Source of the DNA: Herpetosiphon gulosus
GTDB taxonomy: Bacteria > Chloroflexota > Chloroflexia > Chloroflexales > Herpetosiphonaceae
Assembly: GCF_039545135.1 (NCBI RefSeq)
Contig: NZ_BAABRU010000003.1
Span: 310,001 to 374,000, forward strand
Reading direction: 5' to 3'
DNA: 64,000 nt
In this document: in pieces, positions 18,175 to 24,726 of the stretch
Layout: each line of letters starts with the position of its first letter
How positions within the stretch are numbered: position 1 is the stretch's first letter
Translations under genes and position numbers: made by a program
The notes under the pieces: generated by a model
What the model saw: the letters and a program-made list of their open reading frames with translations, nothing else
The model's database searches: none
What the model was told of the DNA's origin: nothing

Positions 18175-18801
18175 ATGGCTAAACAAGCCCGCTTCGAACT
18201 TTTCATCGATGTTTATGAAAAAAAGCAACAAGTTGCCCAAGCCCTCACCAATATGCCAACTGGCGAACTTGTTGAATCGATTCTGAAGGAATTTCGGCGT
18301 GATTTCGATTTTCTCGGCCAAAACCCCGATGCCTATTGCTTGATGAAAGCTGATGGCACGGTTTTGAGCAATAATCGCACGCTCGATAAACAAGTATCTA
18401 ATAAAGATCGCTTGATTTTTAGCGAAGCTATGCCGAATATGCCTGCCGATGGGCAACCAATGGCCCGCCGCATTTACCTACGCGAACATCCAACCGGCAA
18501 TAGTTTTCGCTTACACTGGCAACCAGCAATTGTTGGCCGCTTCGATAATCAATCAAACAACGATCTTTTGGCAGTTGATTTGGGCAGCCATCCCAATGGC
18601 TTACGAGTTTCACGTCGCCAATTTGAAATTACCGAAACTAGCGGCCATTTCTATATTGAAAGCCTTTCGCCTAATCCAACCACAATTACCGATTCAACTG
18701 GGCGGCCAATCCAAGTTGATCGTCGCCAAGTGCTGCAACATGGCGATTTGATCACGCTTGATCGCAGCCAAATCACGTTTAAAGTGATCATCTCGGATTA
18801 G
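18175..18801 (+). CDS. Ubiquitin-like (EsaB/YukD-type) plus FHA domain protein
   Basis: 208 residues. Residues 1-90 resemble the ubiquitin-like fold of EsaB/YukD (strand, helix ELVESILKEF, then a segment DAYCLMKADGTVLSNNRTL and a closing strand). Residues about 120-208 form an FHA domain: IVGRFDN, LRVSRRQFEI, SLSPNPTTI, LQHGDLITL. FHA domains bind phosphothreonine peptides; here the usual SRxH reads SRRQ, so the conserved His is Gln. ATG at 18175 has GAGGAG 9 bases upstream; an in-frame GTG six codons earlier is less likely. In Actinobacteria the ubiquitin-like part is in EccD and the FHA part in other proteins; this fusion would join both next to the motor. The domain assignment is from pattern, not search. 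Confidence 0.8.
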   Translation: MAKQARFELFIDVYEKKQQVAQALTNMPTGELVESILKEFRRDFDFLGQNPDAYCLMKADGTVLSNNRTLDKQVSNKDRLIFSEAMPNMPADGQPMARRIYLREHPTGNSFRLHWQPAIVGRFDNQSNNDLLAVDLGSHPNGLRVSRRQFEITETSGHFYIESLSPNPTTITDSTGRPIQVDRRQVLQHGDLITLDRSQITFKVIISD

Positions 18802-18830
18802 GCTATTCGCCGAAAAATCAATATGCAGTT

Positions 18831-18864
18831 AAAATAGCGCTTGGTTCAGATCAGCGCTATTTTT
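18831..18864 (+). terminator. Rho-independent terminator after the ubiquitin-like/FHA gene
   Basis: 11-bp arms AAAATAGCGCT / AGCGCTATTTT with a 12-base loop and a T-rich end. Confidence 0.75.
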
Positions 18865-18892
18865 ATGCGCACTTTAGGATTTAGGAGCAATG

Positions 18893-19156
18893 ATGAGCGA
18901 TTTAGAACACCTGCAAAGTTTGGTCGAAGATGCCTTTTTGGAAGCGCCCTTGATGTATGCGAATGGCTTTATCAACGGTTTAGGGGCAACCGATGCCTAT
19001 ACCGTTTTACAAACCAATGGCCGTGCCGTTGCCGTCGTAAATATGTCGTTACCAGTCGCTAAAACTCTTGGCCAAGGGCTTTTGGCTATGATTGCAGCTT
19101 ACGAACAACAAACTGGCGAAACCGTTGCAACCCTCGATCAAATCCACGGACGCTAA
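18893..19156 (+). CDS. Small conserved-type protein, function unknown
   Basis: 87 residues (88 if the directly preceding ATG is used; GGAG spacing favours the second). Seen: YANGFINGLGATDAYTVL, a strand AVAVVNMSLPVAKTLGQGL and a helix ending YEQQTGETVATLDQI. The layout, a beta hairpin, NMS-P-A-L and a terminal helix, recalls the DUF3467 group of small bacterial proteins, but this is only a resemblance. It stands alone between two terminators, with little space for its own promoter, so it may rely on read-through from the FHA gene. Confidence 0.7.
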   Translation: MSDLEHLQSLVEDAFLEAPLMYANGFINGLGATDAYTVLQTNGRAVAVVNMSLPVAKTLGQGLLAMIAAYEQQTGETVATLDQIHGR

Positions 19157-19167
19157 TTACCTAGCCT

Positions 19168-19204
19168 GATCAAACGAGATGCAGTAATCGCATTTCGTTT
19201 GATC
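19168..19204 (+). terminator. Terminator before the first effector unit
   Basis: 15-bp stem GATCAAACGAGATGC / GCATTTCGTTTGATC with one wobble pair and a 7-base loop. Confidence 0.7.
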
Positions 19205-19250
19205 GATTTACGGGCCGCGAATTTGCTTAAAAATCCATCAAAAGCCCCTC

Positions 19251-19279
19251 TTGTAAAGCACTAATCCATCGAGTATGCT
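19251..19279 (+). promoter_or_regulatory. Promoter candidate of the first WXG100-headed effector unit
   Basis: TTGTAA (-35), 17-bp spacer, TATGCT (-10). The rest of the 303-base gap (19157-19459) shows nothing else beyond the terminator at 19168. Confidence 0.4.
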
Positions 19280-19459
19280 GGAACAGATGCGATTCTATTA
19301 TTCCTTGGTAAGGCTGCGCCATTTATTGCAGTCTTAACTAAGAAGGGTGTACGCTTAATCATGGTTTAACCTGAATAAGCCCATAGCATAATCATTGGCT
19401 AGTATCTCTAGCAATGATCACAATCTTCTGTTCTTTTTATACCCGATGGAGTTTACCTC

Positions 19460-20440
19460 ATGGCTCAAGACACCATTCAGGCCAAGTACGATGAGTTGGA
19501 TCAAGTTGCCAGCCGTTTTGGCAAAGCCGCTGACACCACCACTGCAATTTTCAAATCGCTTGAAAGTATGGCCAATCGGCTCGAGGGTGGTGATTGGCAG
19601 GGCGATGCTCAAAAGGCATTTAGTGCTGAATTTCGTGGCGAGGTTCAACCAGCCTTTAACCGCCTTCACACCTTTTTCCAACAAGCACAAAGCACAACCT
19701 TAGAGATCAAAAAAGTCTTCCAACAAGCCGAAGAAGAAGCGGCTGCCCTTTTTCGTGGCGATGTCTTTGGCGGTGGTGCTAATGGTAATGGCAGCGGCAA
19801 TGGGACTGCTGGCAATGGCAATGGCAATGGCAGTGGCAGTGGCAATACTAGCGATGGTAGCACGGGCACCGGCGGCTCGGGCAGTGGCCCAACCTTCAAG
19901 GGTAAAGTTAAAGTTCACACCTACGATTACAAGACCAAAACTGGCGAAACCAAGCCACAACTCAAATTAGGCGTTAGCGGCGCACTCCTTGAAGATAAAG
20001 GCGATCTGATTAAAGTTGATGGGCCGATTCCTTATACCCTCAAAGGCAAATACCAAGTTGGTTACGGCGAAGCTGGGATCGGCTTAGGGGTCAACGGCGA
20101 TAAGAAATTTACAATTGGGCCATACGTTGAAGGAACTGTTGCCAAAGGCGAATTAACCAATGTTTATGGCGACAAAAACTTTGGGGTAACTGAAACCCTT
20201 GAAGGCAAAGTGCTTTCGGTTGAGGGTTTTGCTGGCCTCAAAGACGGTTCAGTCGGCGCAACCATCGGCGGCACGCTGGCCTCAGTTCAAGCTACCAAAG
20301 GTTTGAATATTGCTGGGGTAAACGTTGGGGTTACCGCCGAAGTTGGCCTCAAGGCCGAGCTTGGCTTTAGTATCGGTAAAGAAACCAAAATCAAATTGCC
20401 ATTTGTCTCGTTTGGCTTCTCGTTTGGCGGAGCAAAATAA
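19460..20440 (+). CDS. WXG100-headed long protein with Gly/Asn-rich linker and beta-rich C-terminus; candidate type VII effector
   Basis: 326 residues in three parts. Residues 1-100 are a WXG100 domain with turn GDWQGDA (Trp46) and the segment EIKKVFQQAEEEAAALF (82-98). Residues about 103-145 are a low-complexity Gly/Asn/Ser/Thr linker built from GNGSG-type units. Residues 146-326 are beta-rich, with alternating short Gly and charged patterns (GVSGALLEDKGD, IGPYVEGTVAKG, GATIGGTLASV, GVTAEVGLKAELGF) and a hydrophobic end (LPFVSFGFSFGGAK). The layout is that of LXG or long-WXG polymorphic toxins: conserved export head, linker, variable tail. The tail matches no enzyme that I recognise and may act at a membrane. 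Followed after 20 bases by a likely partner gene. Confidence 0.85.
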   Translation: MAQDTIQAKYDELDQVASRFGKAADTTTAIFKSLESMANRLEGGDWQGDAQKAFSAEFRGEVQPAFNRLHTFFQQAQSTTLEIKKVFQQAEEEAAALFRGDVFGGGANGNGSGNGTAGNGNGNGSGSGNTSDGSTGTGGSGSGPTFKGKVKVHTYDYKTKTGETKPQLKLGVSGALLEDKGDLIKVDGPIPYTLKGKYQVGYGEAGIGLGVNGDKKFTIGPYVEGTVAKGELTNVYGDKNFGVTETLEGKVLSVEGFAGLKDGSVGATIGGTLASVQATKGLNIAGVNVGVTAEVGLKAELGFSIGKETKIKLPFVSFGFSFGGAK

Positions 20441-20460
20441 CTTAGAGAGGGTGTTAACTC

Positions 20461-21258
20461 ATGGATGGACTTATTTTAGAGCGTAACGAGTTTCTGGTGT
20501 TACTCGAAGCCGCTCGTACCAATAAAATCATTGGTTTAGATAGTGAAACGTTAATTCCACATGATCAAGCAACCCACCTTGCAGCACTCAATCAAGGGGT
20601 GCAAGGGTTGGTTGCCAAAGAATTAGCGACGATCAGCGCCGATGAAACCGTGATGATCGAACGCGAAATTTTAGAATTTTCGCAAATTGTGGCGTTTCCC
20701 GATATTGCCTTCATCACCACCCGCGATACACCAAACGTCGGCAGTCAATTATTCTTACACTATGTCAATCAATTAGGCGTAGTTGAGCAAACCTTGCCAA
20801 ACGAACAACAGCATCGCTTGGCATTCTTGCCTGATATGTTGGTACTCTTTGATCGGTTGGCGTTTTTGCTCGAAGTTCAACCAAGCAAAGCCTTTGAGGC
20901 CAGCGTGCGACTCAGCCAAAACGAGTTCATGGCGATCAAAGAGCTGGCTGAAAATCGCGCCGAAGCCGAAGCCTTCAAACGCCTAAGCCGCGCTGGGCTT
21001 GACGAGCAAGCAGCTCAGGCCTTGATCGAAGCAATTCAAGCGCCAGTCTTCAGTGCTTCGTTGGCAATTTTGCGCTGCGAAGATACCGAAATCGTCGATG
21101 CGATCAACCCAGCGATTTTGCAAGGGCCAACCAGCGCTTGGGCGATTCAGCTTGATGAAGCCGATCCTGAAACCTTCGAAGTTCAATCGATCGATCAGGC
21201 ATGGTTGCGCCAACAGATTCAACATTGGTTTGAACAATTGGCAACCGCCGCTTTATAA
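20461..21258 (+). CDS. Hypothetical protein; possible substrate-specific chaperone (EspG-like) or immunity partner
   Basis: 265 residues, acidic, soluble, mixed alpha/beta. Begins MDGLILERNEFLVLLEAAR and ends VQSIDQAWLRQQIQHWFEQL. It shares layout with the protein at 23955: an N-terminal L/E-rich helix leading into repeated Leu heptads, a central strand region (IAFITTRDTP / LAILSITERE), and an ending of the form VQ-IDQA-L-x(5-8)-L. The two look like distant paralogues, each in an effector unit. Size, acidity and position next to a WXG100-headed gene recall EspG chaperones of ESX systems, but I see no diagnostic motif. The GAGAGGG site precedes the ATG. Confidence 0.65.
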   Translation: MDGLILERNEFLVLLEAARTNKIIGLDSETLIPHDQATHLAALNQGVQGLVAKELATISADETVMIEREILEFSQIVAFPDIAFITTRDTPNVGSQLFLHYVNQLGVVEQTLPNEQQHRLAFLPDMLVLFDRLAFLLEVQPSKAFEASVRLSQNEFMAIKELAENRAEAEAFKRLSRAGLDEQAAQALIEAIQAPVFSASLAILRCEDTEIVDAINPAILQGPTSAWAIQLDEADPETFEVQSIDQAWLRQQIQHWFEQLATAAL

Positions 21259-21285
21259 ACCCGATTGGCCGATTTGAGGGCCAGC

Positions 21286-21332
21286 GAAGAACCATGAACC
21301 AGCGCTTAACGCCTGATTGTTCATGGTTCTTC
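21286..21332 (+). terminator. Terminator of the first effector unit
   Basis: 14-bp perfect arms GAAGAACCATGAAC / GTTCATGGTTCTTC around a 19-base loop, followed by ATTTTGAT. Confidence 0.7.
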
Positions 21333-21342
21333 ATTTTGATCG

Positions 21343-21371
21343 TTGTCCAAAAGGTAGGACTTTGGTATACT
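21343..21371 (+). promoter_or_regulatory. Promoter of the second effector unit
   Basis: TTGTCC (-35), 17-bp spacer, TATACT (-10) preceded by TGG, making an extended -10 (TGGTATACT). Confidence 0.6.
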
Positions 21372-21522
21372 GAACGTGGAGTACTAGAGTGTCACTTGGC
21401 CTCATGGGTTATTTTCTATTTAATCAAAACCTGTTCTTTTTATTGGCTCCCAACTCATGAGTCGCCCACCCTAGGAACTCTAATCGATCATCAACCCCAT
21501 TTACAACCTAGGAGTATGTGTC

Positions 21523-22794
21523 ATGAGCAAGGATGTTGTTCAGATACAGTATGAGCAAACTGCCCAAGTTGCTCAGCATTTTGGCCGCCTCAAGCAAACG
21601 GTTGAACAATTGCAAACGACAATTCGCAACGTCAGCCAACCACTGGTTGATGGCGATTGGCAGGGCGATGCCAGCGTTGCCTTTGCGAAAGAACTCGATG
21701 GTGAAATTTACCCAACCTTCAATCGTTTGATTACTGCATTCCAAACCGCCCAAGAAGTCACGCTCGAAATCCAAAAAATCTTTAGCCAAGCCGAAGAAGA
21801 GGCAGCAGCCTTATTCAAAGGCCAATTGCTCGGCACTGCCGATGGCGACAAGGGTGGCGGAAGTTGGCTCGATAGCGTTGGTGGCTTCTTCAGCAGTGTT
21901 GGCAATGGCATCAAAGATTTCTTCGTTGGAGCAGGTAAAGAACTCAAAGATATGGTGGTTGGGGTTTGGAATATGGTCACCAACCCAATCGAAACCGCCA
22001 AAGGCATTTGGCATGCGGTAACCCACCCAGGCGAATTCTGGGAAGCCTTCAAAGCGCCGTATGTTGAAGCCTGGGAAAATGGCCGCCCGTGGGAAGCAAT
22101 TGGTCGTGGCACGATGTTTATTGGCTCGTTGTTAATTGGCACTAAAGGTGCTGATAAAGTTGGTAAAGCGGCTAAGATCAGCAAAGCAGCAACCGTTACT
22201 GATGCTGCCGCCGATATTGCCCGCGTCAGCAACCCACTCCAAGCAGCCAGCGATATTGGCATGCTCGCCAAAGGTGGTGGCGCTGAAACAGCCATGGCTC
22301 GCTATATCGCCAATCAATCAAGCCATGTTGGCGCAGGCACGGCCTTGACCGATCGGGTTGTATTGGGCGGTTTTAAAGCCGACCCTGCATCGGGATTTCT
22401 TGGTTATATTGGTGAAGCCAACGCTCATGGTGGCCGCTACTTCAGCACCACCAGCGATGTGTGGAATAAACTCAAACCAATTGCCGAAGGTGGCAATAAT
22501 CGAATTTGGCCTGTCAATCGCGAATTCTTGCAAGCCCAACTCGAAAGTGGCATTAGCCGCATCGATATCAAAGGCAGCTCAATCGACGATATTTTGACCA
22601 AACGGCCCCAATCGTATAGCGCCATGGAAGTGCGATTTATGCAAAGCCAAGCCTACCAATATGGCTATCGTCAAGTTGGCAATAGCTGGATCAAGACTGG
22701 CGATTGGCGGGCAAGCACGACTGGCCGTGTCATTGGCGGTAGCATTGGGCCAGGTGGTGAGATTCTACAAACCAGCCAATCATTGAACGATTAA
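21523..22794 (+). CDS. WXG100-headed polymorphic-toxin-like protein; candidate type VII effector
   Basis: 423 residues. Residues 1-100 are a WXG100 domain with GDWQGDA (Trp46) and EIQKIFSQAEEEAAALF (82-98). Residues about 105-240 form a pre-toxin-like middle rich in Trp, Gly and Ala, with membrane-leaning helices (WLDSVGGFFSSVGNGI, VVGVWNMVTNPIETAKGIWH, PWEAIGRGTMFIGSLLIGTK). Residues about 280-423 are a compact C-terminal domain with LTDRVVLGGF, GGRYFSTTSDVW, NRIWPVNREFL and YQYGYRQVGNSWIKTGDWR. The GGRYFSTTSDVW segment loosely recalls the Ser-Thr strand of NAD-using toxins, but no full active site can be assigned. Two paralogous small genes follow, as expected for immunity genes. Good AGGAG site. 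Confidence 0.88.
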   Translation: MSKDVVQIQYEQTAQVAQHFGRLKQTVEQLQTTIRNVSQPLVDGDWQGDASVAFAKELDGEIYPTFNRLITAFQTAQEVTLEIQKIFSQAEEEAAALFKGQLLGTADGDKGGGSWLDSVGGFFSSVGNGIKDFFVGAGKELKDMVVGVWNMVTNPIETAKGIWHAVTHPGEFWEAFKAPYVEAWENGRPWEAIGRGTMFIGSLLIGTKGADKVGKAAKISKAATVTDAAADIARVSNPLQAASDIGMLAKGGGAETAMARYIANQSSHVGAGTALTDRVVLGGFKADPASGFLGYIGEANAHGGRYFSTTSDVWNKLKPIAEGGNNRIWPVNREFLQAQLESGISRIDIKGSSIDDILTKRPQSYSAMEVRFMQSQAYQYGYRQVGNSWIKTGDWRASTTGRVIGGSIGPGGEILQTSQSLND

Positions 22795-22804
22795 GAGGTT
22801 TTCT

Positions 22805-23290
22805 GTGAGCAACGATTGTGGCCAATGCCAAAGCTACATCAATTATGTTGAGCAAGAACTAAGCAGCTATCTGCAAGCTGGGCAATTTCAACGCATTCAA
22901 TGCGATTCACAAGCTGATGGGCAAGAATGTTTGGCCTTGTATCATTCGCCAAGCTGCCAATTGCTCATTCAACGGACTGATGGCGCTGATTATTGCGCCT
23001 TGGGCACGTTTGAAGCTCCATTTTTGATCGATCAAGTGCTTGAGGTCGATGGTTCCCAAGGTTGGTTCAATTTGGTCTATTTGTTGGAGTTTCGTGCCAA
23101 CAAAAAGATCATGACTCAACGGGTGATTGAACAATTTTGGGATGGTAGTTTAGATTATCATCAATGGTTGGCCCAATTGCTCACAGGCCAATTCGAACAA
23201 CTCTTGGCGATGTTTGAGCCTGGTGTGCCAGCCACATGGTTGGCAGATTACATTCAGTTTATGCAACGCCAACGCTATTACGGCGCATAA
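22805..23290 (+). CDS. Cys-rich small protein, candidate immunity protein (paralogue 1)
   Basis: 161 residues, GTG start with AGAGG 5-8 bases upstream, only 10 bases after the toxin-like gene. Cysteines at CGQCQSYINY near the N-terminus and ECLALYHSPSC further on; then ALGTFEAPFLIDQVLEVDG and SQGWFNLVYLL. The first 100 residues align closely with the next gene (see 23350): C-x2-C-Q, QCD-Q-GxECL-LY-SP-C, ALG-x3-APF, DGSQGW-N. Location, size and duplication fit an immunity role against the upstream toxin; this is inferred. Confidence 0.7.
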   Translation: MSNDCGQCQSYINYVEQELSSYLQAGQFQRIQCDSQADGQECLALYHSPSCQLLIQRTDGADYCALGTFEAPFLIDQVLEVDGSQGWFNLVYLLEFRANKKIMTQRVIEQFWDGSLDYHQWLAQLLTGQFEQLLAMFEPGVPATWLADYIQFMQRQRYYGA

Positions 23291-23300
23291 TCAAATCAAC

Positions 23301-23332
23301 GGCCTGCCTCCAGATTTATTTGGAGGCAGGCC
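23301..23332 (+). terminator. Hairpin between the two paralogous small genes
   Basis: Perfect 12-bp arms GGCCTGCCTCCA / TGGAGGCAGGCC with an 8-base loop and no T run. Could be a terminator or a processing site that uncouples the two copies. Confidence 0.55.
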
Positions 23333-23349
23333 ACACCTAAAGGAAGTTC

Positions 23350-23757
23350 ATGGATTCGCACTGTGCAGCATGTCAAGGGTTTATCAGCTATGCCGAGAAC
23401 TGTTTGCAGCGCCATTTTCAAGCGCAGCAGTTCGTGCGCCAACAGTGCGATGCCCAACATGGTGGCAGAGAATGTCTCGTGCTCTACCGTTCACCAATCT
23501 GTAGTGCCTTGCTGGTACTCTCAGATGGCGAGTATCACGTCGCACTTGGCAAACACACTGCCCCCTTTATCACCAACCAACAACTAAAACTCGATGGCTC
23601 CCAAGGTTGGTACAATGTGCTCGATTTGCTTGATCGTCAAGCAAACCCATTGCAACGCTTATGGCATACGTTCAAGCGCCATAAACAGAATGATCTGGCA
23701 TGGGTTGCCAATCAACTTGATGGAAAGCTCGCGCAACTTACAACGCTCTTTAAATAA
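23350..23757 (+). CDS. Cys-rich small protein, candidate immunity protein (paralogue 2)
   Basis: 135 residues; AAAGGAAG precedes the ATG. Same pattern as the gene before it (CAACQGFISYAE, QCDAQHGGRECLVLYRSPIC, ALGKHTAPFITNQQLKLDGSQGWYN), but with a shorter and different C-terminal part (FKRHKQNDLAWVANQLDG). A tandem duplication that has diverged at the end; typical of immunity loci that follow a changing toxin, or of orphan immunity genes. Confidence 0.7.
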   Translation: MDSHCAACQGFISYAENCLQRHFQAQQFVRQQCDAQHGGRECLVLYRSPICSALLVLSDGEYHVALGKHTAPFITNQQLKLDGSQGWYNVLDLLDRQANPLQRLWHTFKRHKQNDLAWVANQLDGKLAQLTTLFK

Positions 23758-23954
23758 ACCGAAATCGATTAAGCCAGCCCTTGCAAATCAGGGTCAATCA
23801 GCGGAGCAACCCAGCCAACCTGAATGGTAGCATGCAACAACCCATGACAATTCATGCGGATGGTCATTTGAAGCAAAAAGCTGGTCGCGCATCATCATCA
23901 CGTCTTGCGCGTATTCCTGAGTGAGTTGTCTGAACTAGTATCGAGGTGGCCCGA

Positions 23955-24641
23955 ATGAATCGTTTTGTACTCACCCAGGCAGAATTGGCGATTATCTTGC
24001 ATTATTTGGTTGGCGAAGCCCTTGCCATCCAGAATACAACCAATGATCTGGCGGTTAGCACTGAGCAATTACAAGCTGCCGAGGATGAATTGTATGATCG
24101 CGGGATTTTGCTGCGCGATCCATTTAGCAATCAACTGACGATCACTGGGGAGTTAGCACTGCTTTTGGAGGCAACCTTACAGCCAAGCACGCTGGCAATT
24201 TTGAGCATTACCGAGCGTGAAGGCACAGGCTTACCCAAATATTTTAGTTTTACCGATGAATTAATCGTGCTCAATTATGTCGATTCACAAGGCTTGCAAA
24301 CCTTTCTCGAATTGGGTACACTCGATCATGTGATTAATCAGATCATCGAACTAACAACTCAGCCATTTGTGGCTCATGCCAACCTACCAAGCACCGCCGA
24401 ACTCACAGCATTGATGCCAGAGGCTGAAAAAGCCGCTTTACTGTTGATCATCAAGGAGCCAGCCGCTGCTACCAGCCAACCAACCAGTCTTTCTTGGCTC
24501 GTAGCCCACGATAGCCTTTGGCTGGCCGACCCACACGCTGCCAAACCCGAAACAACGCCCGTGCAGCGCATTGATCAAGCACAGTTAAGCGACCTCTTAC
24601 ACACGACAATCTTGGCGCATCTTGTTCAACAACCATCCTAA
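23955..24641 (+). CDS. Hypothetical protein, distant paralogue of the 20461 product (possible EspG-like chaperone)
   Basis: 228 residues (231 from the GTG three codons earlier; the GAGG spacing favours the ATG). Begins MNRFVLTQAELAIILHYLVG and ends VQRIDQAQLSDLLHTTILAHL. N-terminal helices include a sequence LQAAEDELYDRGILLRDPF that looks like a small winged-helix-like unit; the middle has strand segments LAILSITERE and FSFTDELIVLNYV. Shares ending and layout with the protein at 20461. About 200 bases without a gene precede it (23758-23954), with no clear promoter. Function not established. Confidence 0.65.
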   Translation: MNRFVLTQAELAIILHYLVGEALAIQNTTNDLAVSTEQLQAAEDELYDRGILLRDPFSNQLTITGELALLLEATLQPSTLAILSITEREGTGLPKYFSFTDELIVLNYVDSQGLQTFLELGTLDHVINQIIELTTQPFVAHANLPSTAELTALMPEAEKAALLLIIKEPAAATSQPTSLSWLVAHDSLWLADPHAAKPETTPVQRIDQAQLSDLLHTTILAHLVQQPS

Positions 24642-24662
24642 CTAGCCTACAGTACTAATGGA

Positions 24663-24671
24663 TGGTATACT
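24663..24671 (+). promoter_or_regulatory. Extended -10 element before the vWA-FHA gene
   Basis: TGGTATACT just downstream of the preceding stop, about 55 bases before the start codon; the -35 is weak. Confidence 0.4.
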
Positions 24672-24726
24672 GCGCCGTATCCTTAATTGGTCTAGCCGTT
24701 TTTAGTTGCTGGAATGAGTGTTAACC

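Noticed and set aside
19666-19970. Open frames rich in Ala, Pro or Leu opposite or beside the Gly/Asn linker
   Set aside because: They arise from the GGC/AAT repeats of the linker in other frames.
21708-22295. Minus-strand open frame of 195 codons opposite the second WXG100-headed gene
   Set aside because: Low-complexity Ala/Pro/Ser/Leu translation typical of an antisense shadow; the plus frame has clear WXG100 features.
23301-23332. Strong palindrome as a possible attachment site or IS end
   Set aside because: Single copy, no flanking duplication and no transposase or integrase; a transcript hairpin between two genes explains it.
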